NCBI GenBank assembly: GCA_016839515.1
Contig: JAEOUE010000227.1
Coordinates: 1 to 35,610 of the forward strand
DNA: 35,610 nucleotides
Direction: 5' to 3'
From: Candidatus Hodarchaeum mangrovi
Lineage (GTDB): Archaea; Asgardarchaeota; Heimdallarchaeia; Hodarchaeales; Hodarchaeaceae
Part shown: positions 15,764-24,071 of the stretch, one piece after another
How the letters are laid out: each line of letters starts with the position of its first letter
Position numbering within the stretch: the first letter of the stretch is position 1
Program-made: the position numbers and the translations under genes
The notes under the pieces: model-generated
Told to the model about the DNA's origin: nothing
Seen by the model: only the letters and a program-made list of their open reading frames with translations
The model's database searches: none

Positions 15764-17266
15764 ATGATAAACATATACAGACAGATTAGCGAATTTACTG
15801 AACGAGGAGAATTTTCTGCTTTAATCAATTTCTTAATTGATACACTTAGTTCTCCTACATCGATTTATGCACAAAACTTTCTAAAATATCATTTAGCTGA
15901 AGCGTATTATGAAAACCGAGAGTTTACAAAGGCTCTTCAGACAGCTGAAGACGCACTAAACAGTCTTCCTTCAATTAATGACCTTAATCTTAAAGGAAAT
16001 CTTGAAAATTTACTAGGAAAGATTTATCGTATTCATCAAAGATATGAAGAAGCCTTATCTCATTATACAAATGCATTTATCACTTTTAAAAAGACTAAAA
16101 ACGACCATGGTTTAGCTAAAGTCTTTCATAATATTGGTAATGTTTATATCCTTACGGAACATTTCAAGAAAGCCAAAAATTATCATGAGAAGGCATTAAA
16201 CCTCGCAATTAAGTATAATGACAAAGGAAGTATAGCTAGCTCTTATTTAAATCTAGGCTCTCTAGAATATCAACAGGGGGAAATTGATAACGCAATCGAA
16301 TATCTAACAAAATCATACACTATATTTGAGCAACTCGGGGATAAACCAAGCTTAGCAGCTGTTAATTTAAATTTGAGTGAAGCTTTCTATGTTAGGAGGG
16401 ATCTAAAAAAATCTGAAGAACATAATCGTGCTGCTTTAACTCTTTATGAATCTCAAGACCATAAAATTGGAATTAAAACAGTTTTAATGACCCGAGCCCG
16501 TATTCAAAAGTTCCAACAAGCTTTTCCGAATGCTATCAGGACCTTAAAGAAGGTTCGTGATCTAGATCCATTAAATGAAGTAGTTCTTTTAGATCTTGGT
16601 GAGTGTCATGAGCTTCAAAATCAATCTGAGGAAGCTCTAGAAGTGTATGAGGAAATTTTAACACTAGAAAATCTAAGTACCAAAGGAGAGATTATTTCTC
16701 ATGATTATCTAGGACGATTTACTCTAGAACAGCAGAAATATTTAGAAGCGCTCTCTCATTTTAAATCGGTATTAAAAGCACTTGAAAAAACAACTCCACC
16801 TGATATGGGAAGTATTCTTGCAACAAAAGGGAATATTGGAATAACCCATCTACATCTCAAACAATATAATAAGTCATTGACACTATTAAACCAAATTCAT
16901 GACCAATTTCTCAAATCCAAAGAATATGAAGAACTCATTACGCTTGAAGATAACTATATTTCAATCTTAATCCAGAATGGAGAAAATTTATTAGCCCTCC
17001 CCATCCTCACAGAAAAAATACTCCCTATTTTTAAAAAAATAAAAGATAGGATAAGAGAAATGCAATATACCTATCAATTGTGTTTCATTATCTTTTTGAA
17101 TGGTGAAGAGAATAGAAGTAAAGAATTATGGCAAAAATCAGCAAAGATAGGGGACAGTCTACCAATTCCTCCAGTAATACAAAACCCTATTTTATCTGAA
17201 GTAGATCGACTGAATTTAACTAAAAGAAATGATGAATTTGTTGTATTTCTTCGTGATAAATCATGA
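15764..17266 (+). CDS. Tetratricopeptide-repeat protein
   Basis: A 500-residue protein made almost entirely of TPR-like helical pairs with spacing near 40 residues. Clear units include FHNIGNVYILTEHFKKAKNY and SYLNLGSLEYQQGEIDNAIE in the first half and LLDLGECHELQNQSEEALEV later. There is no signal peptide or membrane segment, so it is probably a cytoplasmic scaffold. TPR proteins bind peptides or other proteins; the partner is not evident from the sequence. Its stop overlaps the ATG of the DUF2085 membrane protein by 4 bp (17263-17266), so the two are translationally coupled and may act together. Confidence 0.9.
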   Translation: MINIYRQISEFTERGEFSALINFLIDTLSSPTSIYAQNFLKYHLAEAYYENREFTKALQTAEDALNSLPSINDLNLKGNLENLLGKIYRIHQRYEEALSHYTNAFITFKKTKNDHGLAKVFHNIGNVYILTEHFKKAKNYHEKALNLAIKYNDKGSIASSYLNLGSLEYQQGEIDNAIEYLTKSYTIFEQLGDKPSLAAVNLNLSEAFYVRRDLKKSEEHNRAALTLYESQDHKIGIKTVLMTRARIQKFQQAFPNAIRTLKKVRDLDPLNEVVLLDLGECHELQNQSEEALEVYEEILTLENLSTKGEIISHDYLGRFTLEQQKYLEALSHFKSVLKALEKTTPPDMGSILATKGNIGITHLHLKQYNKSLTLLNQIHDQFLKSKEYEELITLEDNYISILIQNGENLLALPILTEKILPIFKKIKDRIREMQYTYQLCFIIFLNGEENRSKELWQKSAKIGDSLPIPPVIQNPILSEVDRLNLTKRNDEFVVFLRDKS

Positions 17267-17859
17267 CTTCCCATAAAAACCTTTCAAGGCGAATCCTTGG
17301 TCCGTATCGTCTGTCTCATCATCCTTTATGCGAAAATTTTAATTCTCATGTCTATTATTTTAAAAGAAATAAAATTTGTCGTGGTTGTACAATGCAATAC
17401 TTAGGAATATTTGTTGCATTTTTAATAATCGTTTTAGAAAACCTTTTTGATGTGGTATCACTTTCATCCGATGTTCAAATTGGAGTTTTATTATATCTCT
17501 TAATTATTCCCACAATAATAACAACTTTTCTAGTTAAAAACCGAAAAATGAAAGATTTAAGCCGATTTCTATTAGGAATGTCCTTTACCATCGCATTTCT
17601 TCTATTAATATTCGGTCCCAATCTTTTAATTAAGGTATGGATTCTAATTAACTTTGTTCTTGGTTATTTATACCTAAATAAACGACGTGCGGATCAAAAT
17701 GAACAGGTATGCCAGCAATGTAGGGAATACCCCACCCGACCTTATTGTAGTGGTTACCAAATTTATGCGGAACGAGAAGAATTAGTACGAACCCAAATCC
17801 ATCTTGGAGGAGTCAAAGATCCTTTTTCTCTTCCTCCTGACCAACTCGATCAACGATAA
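17263..17859 (+). CDS. DUF2085 family membrane protein with cysteine clusters
   Basis: A 198-residue protein with the DUF2085 signature: HHPLCENFNSH (19-29) followed by CRGCTMQYLG (39-48), giving Cys23, His29, Cys39 and Cys42 as possible metal or redox ligands, then about four transmembrane helices (roughly 45-63, 72-90, 102-119, 122-138). A second cysteine cluster lies in the C-terminal tail: CQQC (150-153) and Cys162. The function of the family is unknown to me. It is coupled to the TPR protein by an ATGA overlap. The C-terminal cysteine cluster may be an addition to the core domain. Confidence 0.85.
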   Translation: MTSHKNLSRRILGPYRLSHHPLCENFNSHVYYFKRNKICRGCTMQYLGIFVAFLIIVLENLFDVVSLSSDVQIGVLLYLLIIPTIITTFLVKNRKMKDLSRFLLGMSFTIAFLLLIFGPNLLIKVWILINFVLGYLYLNKRRADQNEQVCQQCREYPTRPYCSGYQIYAEREELVRTQIHLGGVKDPFSLPPDQLDQR

Positions 17860-17896
17860 TTTAAGAATTTAAAGAAATTTAGTGATTTCTAATCTC

Positions 17897-18229
17897 TCAT
17901 CTATCTTTAATAACCATGGTACCTGCAACATAATCACCAAGATGTCTACGGTCTCCTGTAACACAGAGTAGACAGGGACACCAGTCACAACAGAATCGTA
18001 CACACGAGTCTGTAACTGTTGCACTCTGACGTGTACCATATTTGACAACACGGAGTCCCATCATTCCTTTACCAAAGGATCTTCCATCACGTATCCCATC
18101 CTTCCAACAGGGGTATAAAATACAAGCGAGACCACAGCCAGACAAAAAACCATCGATAACATACGCTATACATCGGTCACATAGGGGTGCAGGTTTATGA
18201 CGAACAAGAGTACGAGACATTTTTTCCAT
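17897..18229 (-). CDS. Cysteine-rich mini-RDD family membrane protein
   Basis: A 110-residue protein with RDD-family landmarks: Arg19 and Asp26 in DRCIAYVIDGF, the central DGRSFGKGMMGLRVVKYGTR (48-67) and a closing RRHLGDYVAGTMVIKD (94-109). Eleven cysteines are scattered through it: 17, 20, 32, 36, 41, 76, 80, 81, 84, 86 and 89. They replace much of the usual hydrophobic helix sequence, especially in the CCDWCPCLLC stretch (80-89). RDD proteins are small membrane proteins, some implicated in ion transport. This one is short, and the cysteines suggest metal or cluster binding or palmitoylation-like modification; that is inference. It converges on the DUF2085 gene. Confidence 0.75.
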   Translation of the reverse strand: MEKMSRTLVRHKPAPLCDRCIAYVIDGFLSGCGLACILYPCWKDGIRDGRSFGKGMMGLRVVKYGTRQSATVTDSCVRFCCDWCPCLLCVTGDRRHLGDYVAGTMVIKDR

Positions 18230-18413
18230 TCTTCCTCAATAAGAGCGGGATAATTCAGAAACATCCTTCTAATATAAAGTTTTAGAATCCCTTTCACAAA
18301 AATTATATGCTTTTTTGATATTATACTTTGAATATAATCTAAAAATACAAGGATAGTGACCTGCAAATAAGAGAAATGTGTTTATATAACATTTTATACT
18401 AATTTAAGGTAAT

Positions 18414-18962
18414 TTAACCTTTAAGAAATTTCTTTTGTCCTACAGGAATGGGAATAGACAAAATATTCTCTGAAGGAACTAAAATACAACTATATTTAGG
18501 ATTATATGCACAAAATGGGTTATAGGCCATATTAAAATCCAATTTATATAAATCGGAGCCTACTGGATCAATATTAAGATATCTTCCACCTCCATAAGTG
18601 TCTATTCCAGTGGTGGCATCCTTAAATGGAACAAGAATGTATTCTGAGTCTGGTAATTTGAATGCAGTTAATTGAAAAGTCTTCCCTTGCACTTGAAATT
18701 CAAAATATCCAAGGCGGATATATTTCCTTTCATCCCCCTTAGACGCTTCCATTATGATTTCATGTGGATGGTCAAATCGATGCAGTTTTGATATAAAATG
18801 ATATTCCTCATTAACTGGATAATAATCTAGCCCTTGGAAAACCTTTTTTTGATCTTTTGTGAGAGGAGAGTCTTCAGAATGCTTAAAGTACTTATTAATT
18901 TGTTCCCGAGCTTCTAAAATATATGTTTCAAAAGGTTTAGAAGTCATAATACTTTCCTTCAT
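18414..18962 (-). CDS. DUF1684 family protein
   Basis: A 182-residue soluble protein with the DUF1684 core: VPFKDATTGIDTYGGGRYLN (111-130), LDFNMAYNPFCAYN (141-154) and Cys159 near LVPSENIL (161-168). The family occurs in bacteria and archaea and has no established biochemical role. The start could be ATG 18962 or a second in-frame ATG five codons on (18947); the first lies 7 bp after the stop of the upstream membrane protein gene, arguing for an operon. No signal peptide is seen. Confidence 0.88.
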   Translation of the reverse strand: MKESIMTSKPFETYILEAREQINKYFKHSEDSPLTKDQKKVFQGLDYYPVNEEYHFISKLHRFDHPHEIIMEASKGDERKYIRLGYFEFQVQGKTFQLTAFKLPDSEYILVPFKDATTGIDTYGGGRYLNIDPVGSDLYKLDFNMAYNPFCAYNPKYSCILVPSENILSIPIPVGQKKFLKG

Positions 18963-18969
18963 TTAATGA

Positions 18970-19542
18970 TTACTTTGCTAGGAGCCCCAATACTCTTCCT
19001 AGAAGTACTGTTAATAACCCGAGTGAAAGTACAATTATTACCATTAAGATAGTGACAACACGAGTACGGGGGCGATTTTCCAAATATATTTTATAAAAAA
19101 ATGGGATTAAAAATATTAACAAACATAATGCAATTAAAAAGGCAAATAAAATATGAAAAAGAAGTGTAATGAAGTTTATTGAACCTAAACTAGTCTCTTG
19201 TATTAATAAAGGTGAATTGATAAAGAATAAACCAAGGAATGACAAAACAGCTGTAGAGAAACTAAAGAGAAAGATAAAATATCGATACTGTGCTACTTCT
19301 GACTGAAGAATCGTAAATCGGCCAGACCCCCAACGCTCTCTTACTAAAAATAAGAAAAGTCCAAGAAATAAAAGTCCAAAAAAACCCATAATGGGATGAT
19401 AGAAGAGATTAAGCGTATAATTCATTTCTAGTTCTATTTTCTTAATCCAATCTATCACACACGCCAAACTGAGAGCTAATGAACCAAAAGCTCCAATTAA
19501 TAAGACAATTATTGTTGATCGACGAGGAGTAGGCATTGTCAT
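18970..19542 (-). CDS. Hypothetical four-TM membrane protein
   Basis: A 190-residue protein with four hydrophobic helices (about 9-30, 46-66, 85-107 and 122-150) plus a last one near 161-187, so possibly five in total. I do not recognise the family. Residues RERWGSGRF between helices are probably cytoplasmic. It lies directly upstream of the DUF1684 gene (7-bp gap) on the same strand, so the two are probably co-transcribed. Confidence 0.75.
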   Translation of the reverse strand: MTMPTPRRSTIIVLLIGAFGSLALSLACVIDWIKKIELEMNYTLNLFYHPIMGFFGLLFLGLFLFLVRERWGSGRFTILQSEVAQYRYFIFLFSFSTAVLSFLGLFFINSPLLIQETSLGSINFITLLFHILFAFLIALCLLIFLIPFFYKIYLENRPRTRVVTILMVIIVLSLGLLTVLLGRVLGLLAK

Positions 19543-19789
19543 CTGAAAATTCTTCCAAAGTCCCTTTAATCAATGGGTTTTTCCTTTTCTGATCACATAG
19601 GTTCTTCTTCCTATGGGTTAGAGAATACCTATATAATAATCTCGCTGGTATTCTTAGAGTTAAAAAATCAAAAGAAAAATAAAAATTCTAACCAATGACA
19701 ATCTTTCAATAGTTTTCAGGCATTTAACGAAACAAATTGGTAAAAAAATAACGAAGATTACGGTATAATCATTCCAGAGGACATTATAA

Positions 19790-20902
19790 ATGCAACCAAG
19801 AAATCGAGTGCTAAATGCAGTTGAACACAAAGAAATTGATCGTTTTCCACGGGATCTAGGAGGTTTAGTTTCAGGAATTCCAAAGATTGCTTATGTAAAA
19901 TTATTAAAGATTCTAAATCTTCCTGTAACAGACATTCAAATTTCCGATACCATTCAGCAATTAGCACAGATTGAGGAATCTATTTTAAAGAAATTCAAGA
20001 TTGATACACGACATGTACGAGCAAAGGGCCAGAAATCAAAAATAATAGATACAGATACCTTCATCGATCCATATGGGGTTAAATATCAGAAAATTGGAAT
20101 AATGGAATACCCCATACTTTATTATGAAAGTGTTTCTTTTCCATTAGCAAAAGCATCATTGCAGGATCTTCATAATTATCGATGGCCAAAACCCACTGAA
20201 GAATGGTTTAGTGGGTGTGAAAGAGAAGCAAAAAATCATAAAAAAGAAACAGAATATGCAATTGTAGCAGATCCTTTATCAGGAGGGATTCAAGAGCAAG
20301 CAACATGGCTTCGAGGAAATGAGCAATTTCTTCATGATCTTTACAACAATAGAGACTTTATTGAAGAATTACTTGATCTTGCTTTGGTAAACCAGCAGGA
20401 AATCGTCGAAATGTATCTGGATAATTTGGGAGAATATGTAGATATTCTTATTTACGGGGATGATTATGGAAATCAAGATCGATTGATGATGCATCCAAAT
20501 ATGTGGCGGAATTTGATAAAACCTAGGGTAAAGATACTAATTGAGACAATTAAAAAAATTAATAAAGGTGTTAAAATCCAGTTACACTCCTGCGGGATGA
20601 TTCATACGATAATCCCTGACTTAATTGAACTCGGATTTGATATTCTCAATCCAATGCAACCTTGTATGAATCATAGCCTTCTAAAAGAGAATTATGGGGA
20701 GAAAATATGTTTTCATGGAGGAGTAGATATTCAATATACCTTACCATATGGAACTTTTCAAGAAATAACAAATGAAATTAAACGAGTCACCAATGAGTTA
20801 GGAAGTGACTCTACAGGCTATATTTTTGCCATGGCACATAATATCTTAGCTGATGTTCCCCCGGAAAATATTCTGACAGCCTATAACTCATTAGATAGAT
20901 GA
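19790..20902 (+). CDS. Uroporphyrinogen decarboxylase (URO-D) family protein, MtaA/CmuA-like
   Basis: A 370-residue TIM-barrel protein of the URO-D family, starting MQPRNRVLNAVEHKEIDRFP as usual. It has the metal-site motif QLHSCGM with His266 and Cys268, FHGGVDIQ (309-315) and a C-terminal FAMAHNILADVPPENILTAY (346-365), where His350 may be a third ligand. True HemE lacks the H-x-C zinc site, so this belongs with the corrinoid methyltransferase-like branch (MtaA, CmuA), which moves methyl groups between a corrinoid protein and coenzyme M or another acceptor. No corrinoid protein or activating gene is adjacent, so substrate and pathway remain open. It is transcribed alone. Confidence 0.85.
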   Translation: MQPRNRVLNAVEHKEIDRFPRDLGGLVSGIPKIAYVKLLKILNLPVTDIQISDTIQQLAQIEESILKKFKIDTRHVRAKGQKSKIIDTDTFIDPYGVKYQKIGIMEYPILYYESVSFPLAKASLQDLHNYRWPKPTEEWFSGCEREAKNHKKETEYAIVADPLSGGIQEQATWLRGNEQFLHDLYNNRDFIEELLDLALVNQQEIVEMYLDNLGEYVDILIYGDDYGNQDRLMMHPNMWRNLIKPRVKILIETIKKINKGVKIQLHSCGMIHTIIPDLIELGFDILNPMQPCMNHSLLKENYGEKICFHGGVDIQYTLPYGTFQEITNEIKRVTNELGSDSTGYIFAMAHNILADVPPENILTAYNSLDR

Positions 20903-21031
20903 TTCTCATTCCTTCTATTTTAAAATTTTATTACTTTCCCAATTCTATCACTAATGTCATGAATTGAACTTTTTTTTAATTGATAAGCCATGAAATATCA
21001 TGATCTGGATGATAATTAGTAATAAGAACCC

Positions 21032-21835
21032 TTAGAATAATATCCATCGAAGAAAAATTAGTATAGTAGAAGTTCCAATTGCTAGAGTTAAAAAATAATG
21101 AAGTGCTTCCGGATTTTTTAAAGAACGAGAGAAACTAGTCCCAATAAAAGATCCAGAAAAGCCAATTAAAAAGAATAGAATTCCTACCTGAAATTCTAAG
21201 CGTTGAAAAACCAAAAACTGAACAGCAGTAGAAAATGAGGTACATGCAACCATAAAACTTCCCGTACCACTAGCAATTACAGATGATAATCCAAGCTCAT
21301 TCAGCATTGGAACTTTAATTACTCCTCCCCCCATCCCAACAAGAGCAGAAATGATACCAATACTAAAAGAACAAATCATTCCGATAATGAGTCTAGAAAC
21401 TGGAAGATTAGAATTAACACCAAAAGCTCCAATGGATTTATTATCTGCAGTTGCATTTTTTACAGTTTTAGCCCGTAAATAACTGCGATAAGTCAAAATG
21501 AACATAATTATTATAAAAATAGAAAAAATAACTTCTTCAGATGCAACCAAGTGTAACTGAACACCAAGAATAGTACCAAAAACACTAATTGGTTCAAGAA
21601 TTAATCCAAGTCTGTAATTAATAGTATGATTTTTCATATTAACTAATGTAGAAGCCAAGCCAACCCCAAAAATACATGCACTAGCTATAGGGATTGCTTC
21701 GAAAATAGAAAATCCTCCAATAATCATTAAAATGGGAGTATAAAATCCTCCACCACCAATACCCACTGCACCAGCTAAAGCAGCAAAACTAAGAATTAAA
21801 GTAATTACCAAAAGATAAATTAAAATGTCTTCCAT
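21032..21835 (-). CDS. TauE/SafE family transporter, copy 1
   Basis: A 267-residue membrane protein of the TauE/SafE (DUF81) family with two related halves: GAVGIGGGGFYTP (22-34) and a second GMGGGVIKVP motif in the C-terminal half, plus about seven to eight hydrophobic helices. The family exports or imports organosulfonates, sulfite or sulfoacetate in known cases; substrate here is unknown. It is about 74% identical by ungapped hand alignment to the paralogue at 22330-23133. A TATA-like CTTAAAAA on the minus strand (21877-21884) is conserved in both copies. No sulfonate gene is nearby. Confidence 0.92.
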   Translation of the reverse strand: MEDILIYLLVITLILSFAALAGAVGIGGGGFYTPILMIIGGFSIFEAIPIASACIFGVGLASTLVNMKNHTINYRLGLILEPISVFGTILGVQLHLVASEEVIFSIFIIIMFILTYRSYLRAKTVKNATADNKSIGAFGVNSNLPVSRLIIGMICSFSIGIISALVGMGGGVIKVPMLNELGLSSVIASGTGSFMVACTSFSTAVQFLVFQRLEFQVGILFFLIGFSGSFIGTSFSRSLKNPEALHYFLTLAIGTSTILIFLRWILF

Positions 21836-22329
21836 TTTATTCCTTCATGAAATTTTTACTGAGAAATATTTTCCAGTTTTTAAGTATTTTCGTGAGAAAT
21901 AATATGCTTCTTAATTCATCAAATTTAATCCTCTTAATATTGAAAAAACCGAAATTAGGGAAATAGTTCAACCTTTATTTGTCTTATGGGAGAGAATTCA
22001 TCAATTAAATCAGTTAAAACAAAATAAAGGAACTTTGATACTTTTTCACGTTGAATCTCAACAATTTTCATTTGAATAAGCATTCAGACGTCGTTTAAAA
22101 TAGAAAAGAGTGATATTTCATCAGAAATTTTATAGCTCCTTAGACAAGATTATTTTTCTCCAACAAATACGATATATTTGGAGTATAATATGAATAAAAC
22201 GAGAAGACTATTGGTAATTACAACTGATAATACTTCAAGATCTAAAATAAACATAATATATTTTCTTAGTAAATTGGATGAATCAATAGCTAAACCCTTA
22301 TTTTCAATTGATACAAATTAAGGAAATCG
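21836..22329. other. Upstream region of TauE copy 1, homologous to that of copy 2
   Basis: About 495 bases. The part 21836-22135 aligns with the region upstream of copy 2 (23134-23350): a shared leader next to the ATG, a TATA-like box and a distal AATAAGCATT-containing block (near 22075 and 23285). Copy 1 carries about 85-90 extra bases between the shared blocks. A small plus-strand frame at 22190-22321 (43 codons) is discussed under rejected items. Confidence 0.6.
21877..21884 (-). promoter_or_regulatory. Conserved TATA-like box, TauE copy 1
   Basis: Minus-strand CTTAAAAA is preserved between the two duplicated upstream regions at the same position relative to the start (about 42 bp before the ATG), supporting a promoter role. 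Confidence 0.55.
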
Positions 22330-23133
22330 CTATAAAATTATCCATTGAAGAAAAACAAGCACAGTAGAAATTCCAATTGCTAAAGTTAAAAAATAAAGGA
22401 GAGCTTCTGGACGTTTAATTGCACGAGAGAGGCTAGTTCCGATAAAAGACGCAAAAAAACCAATGATAAAGAATAGAATTCCCACCTGTAATTCTAAACG
22501 TTGTAAAACTAAAAATTGAATTGAAGTAGAAAAAGAAGTAAAGGTAACCATAAAACTTCCCGTACCACTAGCAATTACGGAAGACATGCCTAAATCATTC
22601 AGCATCGGAACCTTAATTAATCCTCCACCAATACCAATAAGAGCTGAAATAAAACCAGCGGTGAAAGAACCGATCATTCCAAGAATGAGCTTAGGGAATG
22701 GAAGATTAGAATTATCATTAAAATTTATTCTAGAATTGTTATTTAAAGAGGAGTTTTTAACAGTTCTAGCATGTAGATAACTGTGATAAGTCAAAATACA
22801 CATTATTATTAGAAAAACGGAAAAAATAATTCCCTCAGAAGCAATCAGGTGCAACTGAACACCAAGAATAGTACCAAGAATAGTAATTGGTTCAAGAATT
22901 AATCCAAGTCTGTAATTAATAGTATGATTTTTCATATTAACTAATGTAGAAGCTAAACCAACCCCAAAAATACACACGCTAGCTATAGGGATTGCTTCGA
23001 AAATTGATAGTCCTCCAATGAGCATTAAAATAGGTGTAAAAAATCCTCCACCCCCAATACCCACTGCACCAGCTAGAGCAGCAAAACCAAAAATTGATAT
23101 AGTTACTAAACAAAAAATGAAAAAATTTACCAT
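22330..23133 (-). CDS. TauE/SafE family transporter, copy 2
   Basis: A 267-residue paralogue of copy 1, identical in length and transmembrane layout, with the same GAVGIGGGGFFTP and GIGGGLIKVP motifs. Divergence is concentrated at the first 20 residues and in the loop around residues 126-140; the segment from about 43 to 82 is nearly unchanged. A 70-bp stretch is identical in DNA between the copies (21586-21655 and 22884-22953). Both copies look intact, so they may serve different substrates or conditions. It is separated from copy 1 by about 494 bp and shares its orientation. Confidence 0.92.
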   Translation of the reverse strand: MVNFFIFCLVTISIFGFAALAGAVGIGGGGFFTPILMLIGGLSIFEAIPIASVCIFGVGLASTLVNMKNHTINYRLGLILEPITILGTILGVQLHLIASEGIIFSVFLIIMCILTYHSYLHARTVKNSSLNNNSRINFNDNSNLPFPKLILGMIGSFTAGFISALIGIGGGLIKVPMLNDLGMSSVIASGTGSFMVTFTSFSTSIQFLVLQRLELQVGILFFIIGFFASFIGTSLSRAIKRPEALLYFLTLAIGISTVLVFLQWIIL

Positions 23134-23445
23134 TTTATTCCTTCGTAAAACTTATGTTTGGCAAATATTTTCCCATTTTTAAGTACTTTAGGGAGAAATA
23201 AGAATTTAATTACTAATTGTTTTGAAAAAACCTATTTTCGTGTAAATATTTGATTTTCAAGAGAAATTTCAATATCAATTGTTTAAATAAGCATTTAAGC
23301 GTCATTTCAATTGAAAAGGAATGATGATTCATCTGAAATTTTAATATAATGAGTCTTCCCAAATACATTTATTTTTACAATACCTTACACCTCAAAAACA
23401 TTTGTTTTAAGTACGATTTGTATAAGATAAGGAGATTACTGTGAA
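23134..23445. other. Intergenic region between TauE copy 2 and the HTH/zinc-finger gene
   Basis: The first 215 bases are homologous to the copy 1 upstream region. The remainder to 23445 should hold the plus-strand promoter; a GGAG at 23431-23434 lies 11 bases before the TTG start. No gene seen. Confidence 0.5.
23176..23183 (-). promoter_or_regulatory. Conserved TATA-like box, TauE copy 2
   Basis: Minus-strand CTTAAAAA, at the equivalent position to the copy 1 box, about 43 bp upstream of the start. Confidence 0.55.
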
Positions 23446-24045
23446 TTGCCACTGGAAGAATATGCTAATATTTTTGAAGCATTAGATAACCAACGGCGAA
23501 GAGAAATTTATGAGTATGTTCTTACAAATTACTTTGTACCAAAAAATGAGTTATCTTTAAAATTTGATCTGAAACGGGCCAGTTTAAACCATCATTTAGA
23601 AATAATGAAAAATGCTGGTTTAATTTTCGAGTTGCCTTTATCTATTAATGGAATAAAACAAACATTTATAACTCATTCAGCACTGATTCACACTGATAAA
23701 CTCCTTGAACCCGTACAAAACCAAAAAAAATTAGCTAAATTTCTACAAGGGTGGAGAAAGAGAAATCTTACACTTGAAACATGGCAGACATTCCGAAACT
23801 CCCTACATAACCTGAATATCTTAGAAAATATCTTCCAATCGATTGAAGAACGAATTTCTCCATCATTAGGATCAGTGGGATCGGCAGAAAAGGAAATTTG
23901 TTTTATCTGTCATACTAACATTGCCAAAATGCCTTGTTTTACCTGTAAAAACCTAATTTGTACAATACATGCCCATGAAATTGATCGTGCTGAGTTGGGT
24001 ACAGTGACTCTTTGCCCCAATTGTGTTAAAAAATTTTTTGGATAA
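23446..24045 (+). CDS. Winged-helix (ArsR-like) protein with C-terminal eight-ligand zinc module
   Basis: A 199-residue protein. The N-terminus (about 5-85) is an ArsR-like winged helix: IFEALDNQRRREIYEYVLTN, then LNHHLEIMKNAGLIFEL. A helical linker follows (90-135), then a cysteine/histidine module: Cys152, Cys155, Cys164, Cys167, Cys172, His175, Cys190, Cys193. The spacing C-x2-C-x8-C-x2-C-x4-C-x2-H-x14-C-x2-C gives four ligand pairs, as in two-zinc cross-brace folds (RING, FYVE, B-box types). I know of no named regulator family with this combination. The start is TTG 23446, because TAA at 23428-23430 closes the frame and no ATG or GTG lies in phase. It converges with the FtsX-like permease. 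Confidence 0.8.
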   Translation: MPLEEYANIFEALDNQRRREIYEYVLTNYFVPKNELSLKFDLKRASLNHHLEIMKNAGLIFELPLSINGIKQTFITHSALIHTDKLLEPVQNQKKLAKFLQGWRKRNLTLETWQTFRNSLHNLNILENIFQSIEERISPSLGSVGSAEKEICFICHTNIAKMPCFTCKNLICTIHAHEIDRAELGTVTLCPNCVKKFFG

Positions 24046-24051
24046 AAAAAA

Positions 24052-24071
24052 TTAGCCGATTAATCGGCTAA
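24052..24071 (-). terminator. Perfect 20-bp palindrome followed by T-run (terminator of ABC operon)
   Basis: TTAGCCGATTAATCGGCTAA is a perfect palindrome covering the stop codon and last codons of the FtsX-like permease. On the minus strand it is followed at once by a run of seven T, a hairpin plus U-tract layout. It also lies 6 bp past the end of the convergent gene at 24045, so it may bound both transcripts. Confidence 0.55.

Noticed and set aside
19790..20902. Genuine HemE uroporphyrinogen decarboxylase
   Set aside because: The H-x-C metal motif and absence of any heme genes nearby point to the methyltransferase-like branch of the family.
22190..22321. 43-codon plus-strand frame between the TauE copies
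   Set aside because: Short, with no recognisable family and no clear ribosome site; expected by chance in an AT-rich gap, though it cannot be excluded.
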